NCBI RefSeq assembly: GCF_002885975.1
Contig: NZ_POSP01000003.1
Coordinates: 2,108,001-2,172,000 of the forward strand
DNA from: Paucibacter aquatile
GTDB lineage: Bacteria; Pseudomonadota; Gammaproteobacteria; Burkholderiales; Burkholderiaceae_C
Length of the DNA: 64,000 nucleotides
Direction: 5' to 3'
Both the position numbers and the translations under genes were made by a program. The notes under the pieces were generated by a model. It did no database searches. It had not been told where the DNA came from and worked only from the letters and a program-made list of their open reading frames with translations. This document shows positions 1 to 8,102 of the stretch, piece by piece. Position 1 is the stretch's first letter. The number at the start of each line of letters is the position of its first letter.

Positions 1-2
1 TG

Positions 3-74
3 CTGCTGGCGGCGGCGGAACACTGGGGCCTGCATGAGCACCCCTTGCCGCTCGAGCGCGAGGCCGCGCACTGA
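3..74 (+). CDS. C-terminal end of an unidentified gene (cut by window start)
   Basis: An open frame enters from the left edge and ends at TGA 72-74, giving about 23 residues that finish in LEREAAH. The codons are G/C-rich at third positions like the neighbouring genes, so it is probably the true end of a gene starting outside the window. Too little is visible to name a family. Confidence 0.5.
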   Translation: MLAAAEHWGLHEHPLPLEREAAH

Positions 75-225
75 CGCTACCGAACCCAGGTTCAAGCTCG
101 GCCCACAGCTCACGTTTACTTCGTTTTTTTCTGAACAATCCTATTGAATCCTCTTCTTTTTAAAGATGGATTCTTTGCCTAAGCTCAGGGCTCCTACACC
201 ACTGCCTGTCTTCAGGAGGTACGCC

Positions 226-942
226 ATGGAAACCACCCACACCCCCTCGTCCACCGCCCCGCGCGAGCTGCCCCTCGTGGCGCAGGGCGCCGGCGCTGCC
301 GACGCGCGCGGTCTGGAGGCCGCGCGCACCAAGGTGCTGCGCAACACCTACGCTTTGCTGGCGATGACGCTGCTGTTCAGCGCCGGCGTGGCGGCCACCA
401 GCGCCAGCCTGCAGCTACCCGGCCCGGGCCTGCTGCTCAGCCTGGGCCTGAGCTTCGGCCTGCTGTTTGCGGTGCACAAGCTGCAGAACAGCGCCTGGGC
501 GCTGCTGGCGGTGTTCGCCTTGACCGGCTTCCTCGGCTACTCGCTCGGCCCGGTGCTGAACCGCACCCTGGCGCTGGAGGGCGGCGGGCAGATCGTCGCC
601 CTGGCCCTGGCCAGCACCGGCGCCAGCTTTCTGGCCGTCTCGGCCTGGGTGCTGGGCAGCAAGCGCGACCTGTCCTTCATGGGCGGCTTTTTGATGGCCG
701 GCATGGTCGTGGCCTTGCTGGCCGGCCTGGCGGCCGTGTTCTTCGAGCTGCCGGCGCTGAGCCTGGCCGTGTCAGGCATGGTCGCACTGCTGTCCATCGG
801 CCTGCTGATGTTCGAGACCAGCCGCATCGTCAACGGCGGCGAGACCAATTACGTGCTGGCCACGGTCAGCCTCTTCGTCTCGCTGTTCAACCTCTTCAGC
901 GCGCTGCTGAGCCTGTTCGGCTTCGGCAGCTCGCAAGAGTGA
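226..942 (+). CDS. Bax inhibitor-1/YccA family inner-membrane protein
   Basis: 238 residues. A cytoplasmic N-terminus of about 45 residues precedes seven closely packed hydrophobic segments, the usual layout of the BI-1/YccA (UPF0005) family; family members are integral membrane proteins linked to calcium leak and to control of membrane proteolysis. The ATG at 226 is chosen because a strong AGGAGGT ribosome site sits six bases upstream; an in-frame ATG at 166 lacks one. The C-terminal stretch ETSRIVNGGETNYVLATVSLF matches the family pattern of acidic residues near the last helices. The leader upstream (about 115-180) is notably A/T-rich and may hold the promoter. The role in this host is not shown by the sequence. 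Confidence 0.85.
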   Translation: METTHTPSSTAPRELPLVAQGAGAADARGLEAARTKVLRNTYALLAMTLLFSAGVAATSASLQLPGPGLLLSLGLSFGLLFAVHKLQNSAWALLAVFALTGFLGYSLGPVLNRTLALEGGGQIVALALASTGASFLAVSAWVLGSKRDLSFMGGFLMAGMVVALLAGLAAVFFELPALSLAVSGMVALLSIGLLMFETSRIVNGGETNYVLATVSLFVSLFNLFSALLSLFGFGSSQE

Positions 943-1015
943 GGCCCAACGCGCCAGCAGCCAAGCGCAGCCGCTCCGCCCCTTTCACCTTGATTTGTAC
1001 TGAGAGACCCAAGAC

Positions 1016-1171
1016 ATGACTGAGATCGCCATCAGCATCGCCCTGCTGGCCAGCGCCGTGCTCTACGCCGCCGCCCACGAGTACTTCGCGGACAACAGGC
1101 GCGATGCCAAGCTGCTGGCCGGCTTGGGTGGCGGCGGCGCGCTGGCCGGCCTGAGTCTGGCCTTGCTGTGA
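1016..1171 (+). CDS. Small membrane protein (51 residues), coupled to exoD-like gene
   Basis: A 51-codon frame starting ATG 1016 and ending TGA 1169-1171. It encodes one hydrophobic helix (about residues 4-20), a short charged middle (EYFADNRRDAK) and a second Gly/Ala/Leu-rich helix at the end, so it is predicted to be a small two-helix membrane protein. The stop overlaps the GTG start of the next gene as GTGA, a typical translational-coupling arrangement, and codon use fits the host. I do not recognise a family. It is easily missed because of its size. Confidence 0.6.
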   Translation: MTEIAISIALLASAVLYAAAHEYFADNRRDAKLLAGLGGGGALAGLSLALL

Positions 1172-1818
1172 GCGCACCGCCCTGGCGCACGGCGATGCGC
1201 CTGCGGCGTGCCGCAGCCCGGGTGCCCAGCGCGGGCTTGTCCCTGCAGGAGCTGGCAGCCCTGCAGGGCTCTGCCGCTCAAGGGTCCCTGCTCTTGCTGC
1301 TGGCCGCGCCCTGTTTGTTGCCGGTTCCCGGCGTGGGCACGGTGCTGGGCCTGGGCTTGCTGACCCTGGCCACCCTGCTATGGCGCGGCGAGTCGGCCTC
1401 GCTGACCCTGCCGGCACGCGTGGCTGCTCTCAATTTGCCGCAGCGCTGGGCCGCCCGCGTGCTGCAACTGCTGTCGCGCTGCCATGGCGCCGCCCAAGGC
1501 TTGCTGCGCGAACGCCTGTCTCGGCTCACCCCCGCCTGCCATGAGCCGGCGCCCCGATGGCTGGCTGCCAAGGTCGGCCTGATGGCGCTGCTGATCGTTT
1601 TGCCCATTCCTTTCGGCAATGTGCTGCCGGCCCTGGCCTTGATGCTGGCGGGCCTGGCCCTGGCCGCACGCGACGGTCTGGTGCTGTTGCTCGCGCTGTT
1701 GATGGCCGGGCTGGCCACCGCCTTCGGCCTGGCCGTGACAGTGATGGGGTGGATCTGGGGCAGCCAGGCCTTGGGCTGGGTCTGGCAATACCTGCCGGGC
1801 CCCTGGTTCGGCGGGTGA
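1168..1818 (+). CDS. ExoD-like exopolysaccharide synthesis membrane protein
   Basis: 216 residues from a GTG start that overlaps the previous stop by four bases; ATG 1195 is an alternative. The protein has paired hydrophobic blocks containing the Pro-rich turns PCLLPVPGVGT (near residue 50) and VLPIPFGNVLPA (near residue 155), followed by an AARDG motif, which is the signature layout of the ExoD family (PF06055). Rhizobial ExoD affects exopolysaccharide production and alkali sensitivity; the biochemical role remains unclear. It forms a small unit with the 51-residue protein upstream. The family call rests on these repeated Pro/Gly helix breaks and overall length, which is normal for ExoD. Confidence 0.75.
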   Translation: MSAPPWRTAMRLRRAAARVPSAGLSLQELAALQGSAAQGSLLLLLAAPCLLPVPGVGTVLGLGLLTLATLLWRGESASLTLPARVAALNLPQRWAARVLQLLSRCHGAAQGLLRERLSRLTPACHEPAPRWLAAKVGLMALLIVLPIPFGNVLPALALMLAGLALAARDGLVLLLALLMAGLATAFGLAVTVMGWIWGSQALGWVWQYLPGPWFGG

Positions 1819-1872
1819 TCCGAGTTCCCCCCTGTTTTTCAAAGCAACAACAGCAAAGAGTAGCCCCCACGC

Positions 1873-2835
1873 ATGCAGAGCTTCCTCGACCCCGCCATCC
1901 TGTTTTTCGTCTTCGGGCTGTTCGCCGGCGCGATCAAGTCCAACCTCGAAATCCCGCCGCAGATCTCGCGTTTTCTGTCGCTCTATCTGCTGATGGCCCT
2001 GGGGCTCAAAGGAGGTTTTGCGCTGACCAGATCGGGCCTGACACCAGAGGTCAGCATCAGCCTGGGCCTGGCCCTGCTGCTGGCGGTGCTGGTGCCGGCC
2101 ATGGGCTATCTGCTGCTGCGCCGCTGGCTTTCGGGTTTTGATGCGGCGGCGATTGCGGCGACCTACGGCTCGGTCAGCGCGGTCACCTTCATCACTGCCG
2201 TCCAGCACCTGGACAGCCAGGGCATCGCCTTTGGCGGGCATATGGCCGCGGCCATGGCGCTGATGGAGTCGCCCGCCATCATCATGGCCGTGCTGCTGGC
2301 CAATCTGGTCAGGCGCAAACAGGGGGCCGGCGCGAGCTCGCCCGGGCCGCTGTCCAAGGTGCTGCACGAGGCCCTGACCGACGGTGCCCAGCTGCTGCTG
2401 ATCGGCGCCATGCTGGTGGGCCTGATGACCGGTGCGGCCGGCGAGGCAGCCATGAAGCCCTTTGCCGGTGACCTGTTCAAGGGCATGCTGTCCTTCTTCT
2501 TGCTGGACATGGGCTTGCTGGCCGCTCGCCATATGGGCGGCCTGCGCCAGCAGCCGCCGCTGCTGATCGTCTACGCTCTCGGTGCGCCGCTGGGGCATGC
2601 CGGCATCGCCCTGGGCCTGAGCGCTCTGTGCGGCCTCAGCGCCGGCAACGCCGGCCTGCTGATGGTGCTGGCAGCCAGCGCGTCCTACATCGCCGTCCCG
2701 GCGGTGCTGCGCCATGCCATCCCCGAGGCCAACCCGGGCCTCTACTTCGGCATGTCGCTGGGGCTGACGTTTCCCTTCAACATCCTGTTCGGCATTCCGC
2801 TCTACACAGGCCTGGCCCAATATCTGCTGGGTTGA
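1873..2835 (+). CDS. sbtA: SbtA-like sodium-dependent bicarbonate transporter
   Basis: 320 residues with about ten hydrophobic segments and no signal peptide. The stretch FDAAAIAATYGSVSAVTF (near residue 86) and the C-terminal half with GANAGLLMV-like and ASASYIAVPAVLR motifs match the SbtA/DUF897 family (PF05982), whose cyanobacterial members take up bicarbonate with Na+. Length is close to the short bacterial form. No SbtB (PII-like) partner gene is next to it. It is transcribed toward the DUF1854 gene, with only a few bases between the two stop codons. The substrate in a heterotroph is inferred from the family, not from local context. Confidence 0.85.
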   Translation: MQSFLDPAILFFVFGLFAGAIKSNLEIPPQISRFLSLYLLMALGLKGGFALTRSGLTPEVSISLGLALLLAVLVPAMGYLLLRRWLSGFDAAAIAATYGSVSAVTFITAVQHLDSQGIAFGGHMAAAMALMESPAIIMAVLLANLVRRKQGAGASSPGPLSKVLHEALTDGAQLLLIGAMLVGLMTGAAGEAAMKPFAGDLFKGMLSFFLLDMGLLAARHMGGLRQQPPLLIVYALGAPLGHAGIALGLSALCGLSAGNAGLLMVLAASASYIAVPAVLRHAIPEANPGLYFGMSLGLTFPFNILFGIPLYTGLAQYLLG

Positions 2836-2841
2836 AGGCGA

Positions 2842-3324
2842 TCACAGGAATCGCTCGAGCAGCTTGCGCGAGTGACGGTCCAGGGCGAAACGGTCCTGGA
2901 CCAGGAACTGCAGGCCGTGACTGCTGGCGATCAGCAGGCGACCTTCGCCGAGACGGCGGATTTCCTCTTCGGTGCGCAGGATGAAGCTGGCCTCGCCGCG
3001 GTCGGTTTCTACCGTCCACTGGCTGGGCGTGGAGAAGGTGGATACGCTCTTCAAACGGAGCACACGCGGCATGAAGTCGCGGCTGGTCAGCTCGGCTTCG
3101 AGCAACTCGCGCTCGGCGGGCGGCAAGGCCGAAAGTCGGGCGATCCAGGCGAGCTCGTGGCCATCCCCGCCCACCAGGGACAGGCCCTCGTCGGGCGCCG
3201 AGATCGGGTGCGCACGCACCGGCACCACGCCCTCGTGCACCGTGCCTGCGGCATCGGTCAGGATCAGGCGGCCGAAACTGTCGCGTTCGAGTTTCTGAAA
3301 AGTCTTGTCGAGGCTGCTGCTCAT
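2842..3324 (-). CDS. DUF1854 protein of the cyanophycin locus
   Basis: 160 residues, soluble, no signal peptide. The order of motifs (RDSFGRLILTDAAG at the start, a VPVRAHPISAPDEGLSLV segment, then a conserved acidic C-terminal part with IASSHGLQFLVQDRF) matches the DUF1854 family, which in betaproteobacteria accompanies cyanophycin synthetase genes and an ABC transporter. Its start lies three bases past the stop of the ABC transporter gene, so the two are one transcription unit that diverges from cphA. A role as cytoplasmic accessory to the transporter or to polymer handling is inference from this linkage only. Confidence 0.75.
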   Translation of the reverse strand: MSSSLDKTFQKLERDSFGRLILTDAAGTVHEGVVPVRAHPISAPDEGLSLVGGDGHELAWIARLSALPPAERELLEAELTSRDFMPRVLRLKSVSTFSTPSQWTVETDRGEASFILRTEEEIRRLGEGRLLIASSHGLQFLVQDRFALDRHSRKLLERFL

Positions 3325-3327
3325 GGC

Positions 3328-5616
3328 TCAGGCTCCTGCAGTGTGGGCGGACAGATTGGGCGGAATCACCGACATCTCGTCGGCCCCATCCACACGGCGC
3401 GCCTGCGCCTCGTACAGCCGCCAGTAGGCGCCCTTCTTCTCCATCAGCTCGTCATGCGGGCCGACCTCCACCACCTGGCCGCGGTCCATCACCACCAGGC
3501 GGTCGGCCTTGCGCAGGGTGGACAGGCGGTGAGCGATGGCAATCGTGGTGCGGCCTTGCACCAGGTTGTCCAGGGCCTTCTGGATTTCCTTCTCGGTCTC
3601 GGTGTCCACCGAGGAGGTGGCTTCGTCCAGGATCAGGATGCGCGGGTCGATCAGCAGGGCGCGGGCGATCGAGATGCGCTGACGTTCGCCGCCACTCAAG
3701 CCCTGACCCCGCTCGCCGACCAGGGAGTCGTAGCCCTGGGGCAGGCGGAGGATGAATTCATGCGCATGGGCGGCGCGGGCGGCGGCGACGATCTCTTCAC
3801 GCGTCGCGTCGGGCTTGCCGTAGGCGATGTTCTCGGCAATGGTGCCGAAGAACAGGAAGGGCTCCTGCAGCACCAGGCCGATGTGGCGGCGGAAATCGGC
3901 CACGGCGATGCGGCGCAGGTCGACGCCATCGACGCGGATGCCGCCTTCGGTCACGTCGTAGAAGCGGCAAATCAGGTTGACCAGGGTGCTCTTGCCCGAG
4001 CCCGAATGGCCGACCAGGCCGATCATTTCTCCCGGCTTGATCTCCAGGCTCAGGCCTCGGATGACGGCGCGGTTGCCGTAGCGGAAGCCGATGTCCTGGA
4101 TCTGGATCGCGCCCGTCACCCGCTGCAGCGGCACCGGATTGGCCGGATCCGGCACATTCGACTGGTGGTCCAGGATGTCAAAGATGCGCTTGGCGCCGGC
4201 CGCCGCTTTCTGCGTCACCGAGACGATGCGACTCATGGAGTCCATGCGGCCGTAGAAGCGGCCGATATAGGCCAGGAAGGAGGTCAGCACACCAACGGTG
4301 ATGCTGCCTCCGGCCACCAGGTAAATGCCGAAGGCCCAGACCACCAGCAAGCCCATTTCGGTCAGCAGGGACACCGTGGGGCCGAACAGGCTCCAGGTCT
4401 TGTTGAGCCGGTCATTGACCTTGAGGTTGTTCTGGTTGGCCTCCTTGAAGCGGGCGGCCTCGCGCTTTTCCTGGGCAAAGGCCTTGACCACGCGGATGCC
4501 AGGGATGGTGTCGGCCAGCACGCTGGTGACCTCGCCCCAGACCCGGTCGATCTTCTCGAAGCCGGTGCGCAGGCGGTCGCGCACCAGGTGGATCATCCAG
4601 GCGATGAAGGGCAAGGGCAGCAAGGTCGCCACCGCCAATGCCGGGCTGATGGACACCATCATCACCGTGATCATCACCAGCATGAGCACGTCGGTGATGA
4701 AGTCCAGCGCGTGCAAGGACAGGAAGACGCTGATGCGATCAGTTTCAGAGCCGATGCGGCTCATCAGGTCGCCGGTGCGCTTGTTGCCGAAGTACTCGAG
4801 CGACAGGCTCAGCAGATGCTCAAACGTGGCGGTGCGCAGATCGGCAGCGATGCGCTCGGAGACCAGGGCCAGGATGTAGGTCTTGGCCCAGCCCAGCAGC
4901 CAGGACACCAGGCCGGCGCCGAACAGGCCGCTCAGGTAGAAGGCCACCAGCCAGGGGTCGATCTTGTGGCCTTGCTGGAAGGGGATCAGCACCTCGTCCA
5001 TCAGCGGCTGGTACAGATACGGCCCGACCAGGGTGGCGGCCGTGGAGCCCAGCATCAGCAGGAAACCCGCCAGCAGCTGGCCTTGGTAGGGCTTGGCGAA
5101 GCGGCTCAGGCGCAAGAGCACCCAGGTGCTGGGCGGTGTGTGCAGCTCGCGGGCGCAGGTGGGGCATTCTTCGCTCTCGGGCGGCAGCGGCGCCTGGCAG
5201 CTGGGGCAGAACTCCAGCTCCTCGACCTCGGTCTTGGGCGGCTCGTCGCGCTTCTCAAACGCCTCCTGCCAGCGCTGTGCCTGCAGATTGATCTGCAGGG
5301 TGAAGCGCCACTGGGCCAGCCGGCCGCTGGCGTCCACCAGGTCCAGGCTGCCGACGCCAGCATGGTCGTGGATGCGCATGGCCAGATCGGGGCGCAGCGC
5401 CCACTCCGCCCAGCTCCGCTGCGCCGGGTCGTAAGCCAGCAGCCGCTCGGAAGTCAGGACCAGCAGACCGCGCGCAAAGTGCATGCGGGCGTCCAGGTCA
5501 ACCTCCAGCTGGGCTTTGACGTTCTCTCCGGGACGCAGTCGCGCGAGCATGGCGGCCCACTCCGGGTGCTGCAGCGCGGGCTGAGAAGAGGAATCGGGGT
5601 GAGCGTGATCGTGCAT
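3328..5616 (-). CDS. ABC exporter (fused TM-ATPase) with N-terminal zinc ribbon, cyanophycin-associated
   Basis: 762 residues from ATG 5616; the open frame extends further upstream but without a better start. The N-terminal 150 residues form a soluble domain ending in a zinc-ribbon-like FCPSCQAPLPPESEECPTC. A six-helix type-1 exporter membrane domain follows (about residues 180-470), then a nucleotide-binding domain with Walker A GHSGSGKST, signature LSGGERQR, Walker B ILILDEATS and the H-loop AHRLS. Such half-transporters work as dimers. The gene is followed immediately by the DUF1854 gene and diverges from the two synthetase genes, a known cyanophycin-associated arrangement. The transported substrate is unknown; the zinc ribbon extension is absent from ordinary MsbA-type exporters. 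Confidence 0.88.
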   Translation of the reverse strand: MHDHAHPDSSSQPALQHPEWAAMLARLRPGENVKAQLEVDLDARMHFARGLLVLTSERLLAYDPAQRSWAEWALRPDLAMRIHDHAGVGSLDLVDASGRLAQWRFTLQINLQAQRWQEAFEKRDEPPKTEVEELEFCPSCQAPLPPESEECPTCARELHTPPSTWVLLRLSRFAKPYQGQLLAGFLLMLGSTAATLVGPYLYQPLMDEVLIPFQQGHKIDPWLVAFYLSGLFGAGLVSWLLGWAKTYILALVSERIAADLRTATFEHLLSLSLEYFGNKRTGDLMSRIGSETDRISVFLSLHALDFITDVLMLVMITVMMVSISPALAVATLLPLPFIAWMIHLVRDRLRTGFEKIDRVWGEVTSVLADTIPGIRVVKAFAQEKREAARFKEANQNNLKVNDRLNKTWSLFGPTVSLLTEMGLLVVWAFGIYLVAGGSITVGVLTSFLAYIGRFYGRMDSMSRIVSVTQKAAAGAKRIFDILDHQSNVPDPANPVPLQRVTGAIQIQDIGFRYGNRAVIRGLSLEIKPGEMIGLVGHSGSGKSTLVNLICRFYDVTEGGIRVDGVDLRRIAVADFRRHIGLVLQEPFLFFGTIAENIAYGKPDATREEIVAAARAAHAHEFILRLPQGYDSLVGERGQGLSGGERQRISIARALLIDPRILILDEATSSVDTETEKEIQKALDNLVQGRTTIAIAHRLSTLRKADRLVVMDRGQVVEVGPHDELMEKKGAYWRLYEAQARRVDGADEMSVIPPNLSAHTAGA

Positions 5617-5854
5617 TGTTGTTGGAGCCCGGGGCTGTGCCCGGGGAAAAATGCGGAAGAAGCCCCGGGCCAAAGCTGGATTCTCTCTCACTCAAGCAGC
5701 CAGACTATGGCCGCACCCGGGCGTTGCCCCGAGGAAACGCGCCAGCCCCGCTTCCGGCTGACCGCCGCCCGCTGAGCGCACAATTGCGGCCTGCCGCACA
5801 CTGCTGCATATCTGCCCCGACAAAAGCATTCGGCCCTGACCCGGCCCGCCATCC

Positions 5855-8050
5855 ATGAGCAAGACCCGCAAAGACGACATCCAGCTGCTGCGCATCAACT
5901 ACCTGCGTGGCCCGAATATGTGGACCTACCGCCCGGTGCTGGAAGTCTGGCTCGATCTGGGTGAGCTGGAGGAGTTCCCCAGCAATCTGCTGGAGGGCTT
6001 CACCCCGCGCCTGACGGCCGCCCTGCCGGCCCTGGTCGAGCACCACTGCGGCGTGGGCGAGCGCGGCGGCTTCTTGCAACGCCTGGAAGAAGGCACCTGG
6101 TGCGGCCACATCCTGGAGCACATCGTCATCGAGCTGCTCAATCTGGCCGGCATGCCCACCGGGTTTGGCCAGACCCGCTCGACCAGCCAGCGCGGCGTCT
6201 ACCGCATGGTGTTCCGCGCCCGGGACGAAAAAGTCGCTCGCAGCGCCCTGGCCGAAGGCCATGCCTTGCTGATGGCCACCATCAACGACGAGCCCTTCGA
6301 CGTCAACGCCGCCGTCGCGCGCATCCGTGACGAGCTGGATGACTCCTACCTCGGCCCCTCGACGGCCGCCATCGTCGCCGCCGCCACCGACCGCCGCATC
6401 CCGCACATCCGCCTGAACGAAGGCAATCTGGTGCAGCTGGGCCACGGCGCCCGCCAGCGCCGCATCTGGACGGCCGAGACCGACATGACCAGCGCGATCG
6501 CCGAAGGCATCGCCAGTGACAAGGACCTGACCAAGAACCTGCTCAAGGCCGTGGGCGTGCCCGTGCCCGAGGGCCAGGCAGTCAAGACCCCGGCCGAGGC
6601 CTGGGAAGTGGCCCAGGACCTGGGCCTGCCCGTGGTCGTCAAGCCCAGCGACGGCAACCATGGCCGCGGCGTGACCCTGGACCTGCAGACCCAAGCCGAT
6701 GTCGAAGCCGCCTTCAAGGTGGCCGACGAAGAAGGCTCCGAGGTGCTGGTCGAGCGCTACATCCGCGGCAACGAGCACCGCATCCTGGTCGTCGGCGGCC
6801 GGGTGGTGGCCGCCGCGCGCGGTGAGGCCGCTTGGATCACTGGCGACGGCCAGCAAACCGTGCGCCAGCTGGTCGACAGCCAGATCAACACCGACCCGCG
6901 CCGCGGCCTCACCGAAGACTTCCCGCTCAACCGCATCACCCTGGGCGAAGACCCGGTGGTGATTCTCGATCTGCAAAGGCAAGGTCTGGCCCCCGAGTCG
7001 GTGCCGGCTGCCGGCCGCCAGGTGCTGATCCAGCGCAACGGCAATGTCGCCATCGACTGCACGGCCGAGGTCCACCCTGATGTGGCCCATGCCGTGGCCC
7101 TGGCCGCCCGCGTGGTCGGCCTGGACATCGCCGGCGTCGACCTGGTCAGCGAAGACATCTCCAAGCCCATGGCCGAGACCGGTGGCGCCATCGTCGAGGT
7201 CAATGCCGGCCCGGGCCTGCTGATGCACCTGAAGCCGGCCGCGGGCAGCCCGCAGCCAGTCGGCCAGGCCATCATCGACCACCTGTTCGCCGAGGACGAA
7301 ACCGGCCGAATCCCGGTGGTCGGCGTGGCCGGCTCGCGCGGCACCCACACCATCAGCCGCCTGGTCGCCTGGCTGCTGCACCTGAACGGCCGCCATGTCG
7401 GCCTGGCCTGCCGCGACGGCCTGTTCCTGGGCACGCGCCGGGTCGAGCGTCGCCCCTCCAACCGCTGGGACGCGGCCCACCGCCTGCTGATGAACCGCGG
7501 CGTCGACGCCGTGGTGATCGAGAACAGCGCCGCCAATGTGCTGCGCGACGGCCTGGCCTATGACCGCTGCCAGGTCGGTGTGGTCACCGATATGGGTGGC
7601 ATCGAAGGCCTGGCCGAATTCGATGTGCACAGCGAAGACCAGCTCTACAAGGTGCTGCGCACCCAGGTGGACGTGGTGCTGTCGGAAGGCGCCGCGGTGC
7701 TCAATGCCGATGTCGCCCGCCTGCTGGACATGGCCGAGCTCAGCGACGGCGAGGTCGTGCTCTACGCCCTGGACGGCGCGGCTGAGAGCCTGAAGGCCCA
7801 CCGCGAGCAAGGCGGCCGTGCCGTCTTCCTGCAAGGTGGCGCCGCGGTGCTGGCCCAAGGCCACTCGGAAACCGTGGGCGCCAATGTCGACGCCCTGCTG
7901 CGCCGCTTTGCCGCCAGCCCGGCCGGCGCCGGCGCCGAGGTCGATGCCGCCACCGTGCTGGCCGCCGTGGCCACGGCCTGGGCGCTGGGCATCCCGCCCG
8001 AGCTGATTTCGGCCGGCCTCGACACCTTTGTTCTCGAACTGCAGGCCTGA
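5855..8050 (+). CDS. CphA-like cyanophycin synthetase paralogue with degenerate Mur-ligase domain
   Basis: 731 residues, about 130 shorter than the neighbouring CphA. The N-terminal domain (RGPNMWTYRPVLEVWLDL) and the ATP-grasp domain (about residues 215-470, with VVVKPSDGNHGRGVT and EVNAGPGLLMHL) are well kept. The C-terminal Mur-ligase-like part has lost its nucleotide loop: GTNGKTTT in the neighbour is GSRGTHTI here (about residue 492), and ETARGGVLREGL is reduced to ENSAANVLRDGL. Betaproteobacteria often carry a second synthetase (called CphA' or CphA2) beside CphA; cyanobacterial CphA2 polymerises beta-aspartyl-arginine dipeptides using one active site. A similar single-site role is a reasonable inference here. 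It precedes cphA by 52 bases on the same strand. Confidence 0.85.
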   Translation: MSKTRKDDIQLLRINYLRGPNMWTYRPVLEVWLDLGELEEFPSNLLEGFTPRLTAALPALVEHHCGVGERGGFLQRLEEGTWCGHILEHIVIELLNLAGMPTGFGQTRSTSQRGVYRMVFRARDEKVARSALAEGHALLMATINDEPFDVNAAVARIRDELDDSYLGPSTAAIVAAATDRRIPHIRLNEGNLVQLGHGARQRRIWTAETDMTSAIAEGIASDKDLTKNLLKAVGVPVPEGQAVKTPAEAWEVAQDLGLPVVVKPSDGNHGRGVTLDLQTQADVEAAFKVADEEGSEVLVERYIRGNEHRILVVGGRVVAAARGEAAWITGDGQQTVRQLVDSQINTDPRRGLTEDFPLNRITLGEDPVVILDLQRQGLAPESVPAAGRQVLIQRNGNVAIDCTAEVHPDVAHAVALAARVVGLDIAGVDLVSEDISKPMAETGGAIVEVNAGPGLLMHLKPAAGSPQPVGQAIIDHLFAEDETGRIPVVGVAGSRGTHTISRLVAWLLHLNGRHVGLACRDGLFLGTRRVERRPSNRWDAAHRLLMNRGVDAVVIENSAANVLRDGLAYDRCQVGVVTDMGGIEGLAEFDVHSEDQLYKVLRTQVDVVLSEGAAVLNADVARLLDMAELSDGEVVLYALDGAAESLKAHREQGGRAVFLQGGAAVLAQGHSETVGANVDALLRRFAASPAGAGAEVDAATVLAAVATAWALGIPPELISAGLDTFVLELQA

Positions 8051-8102
8051 TCTCGGCCTGCGCGACGCTCCCCATACCTTTCCAAGCTCTGGAACACGCA
8101 CC

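Noticed and set aside
2872..5775. Very long open frame (967 codons) on the plus strand opposite the ABC exporter
   Set aside because: It is the antisense shadow of a well-supported gene in high-GC DNA; its translation is His/Gln/Gly/Ala-rich with no domain.
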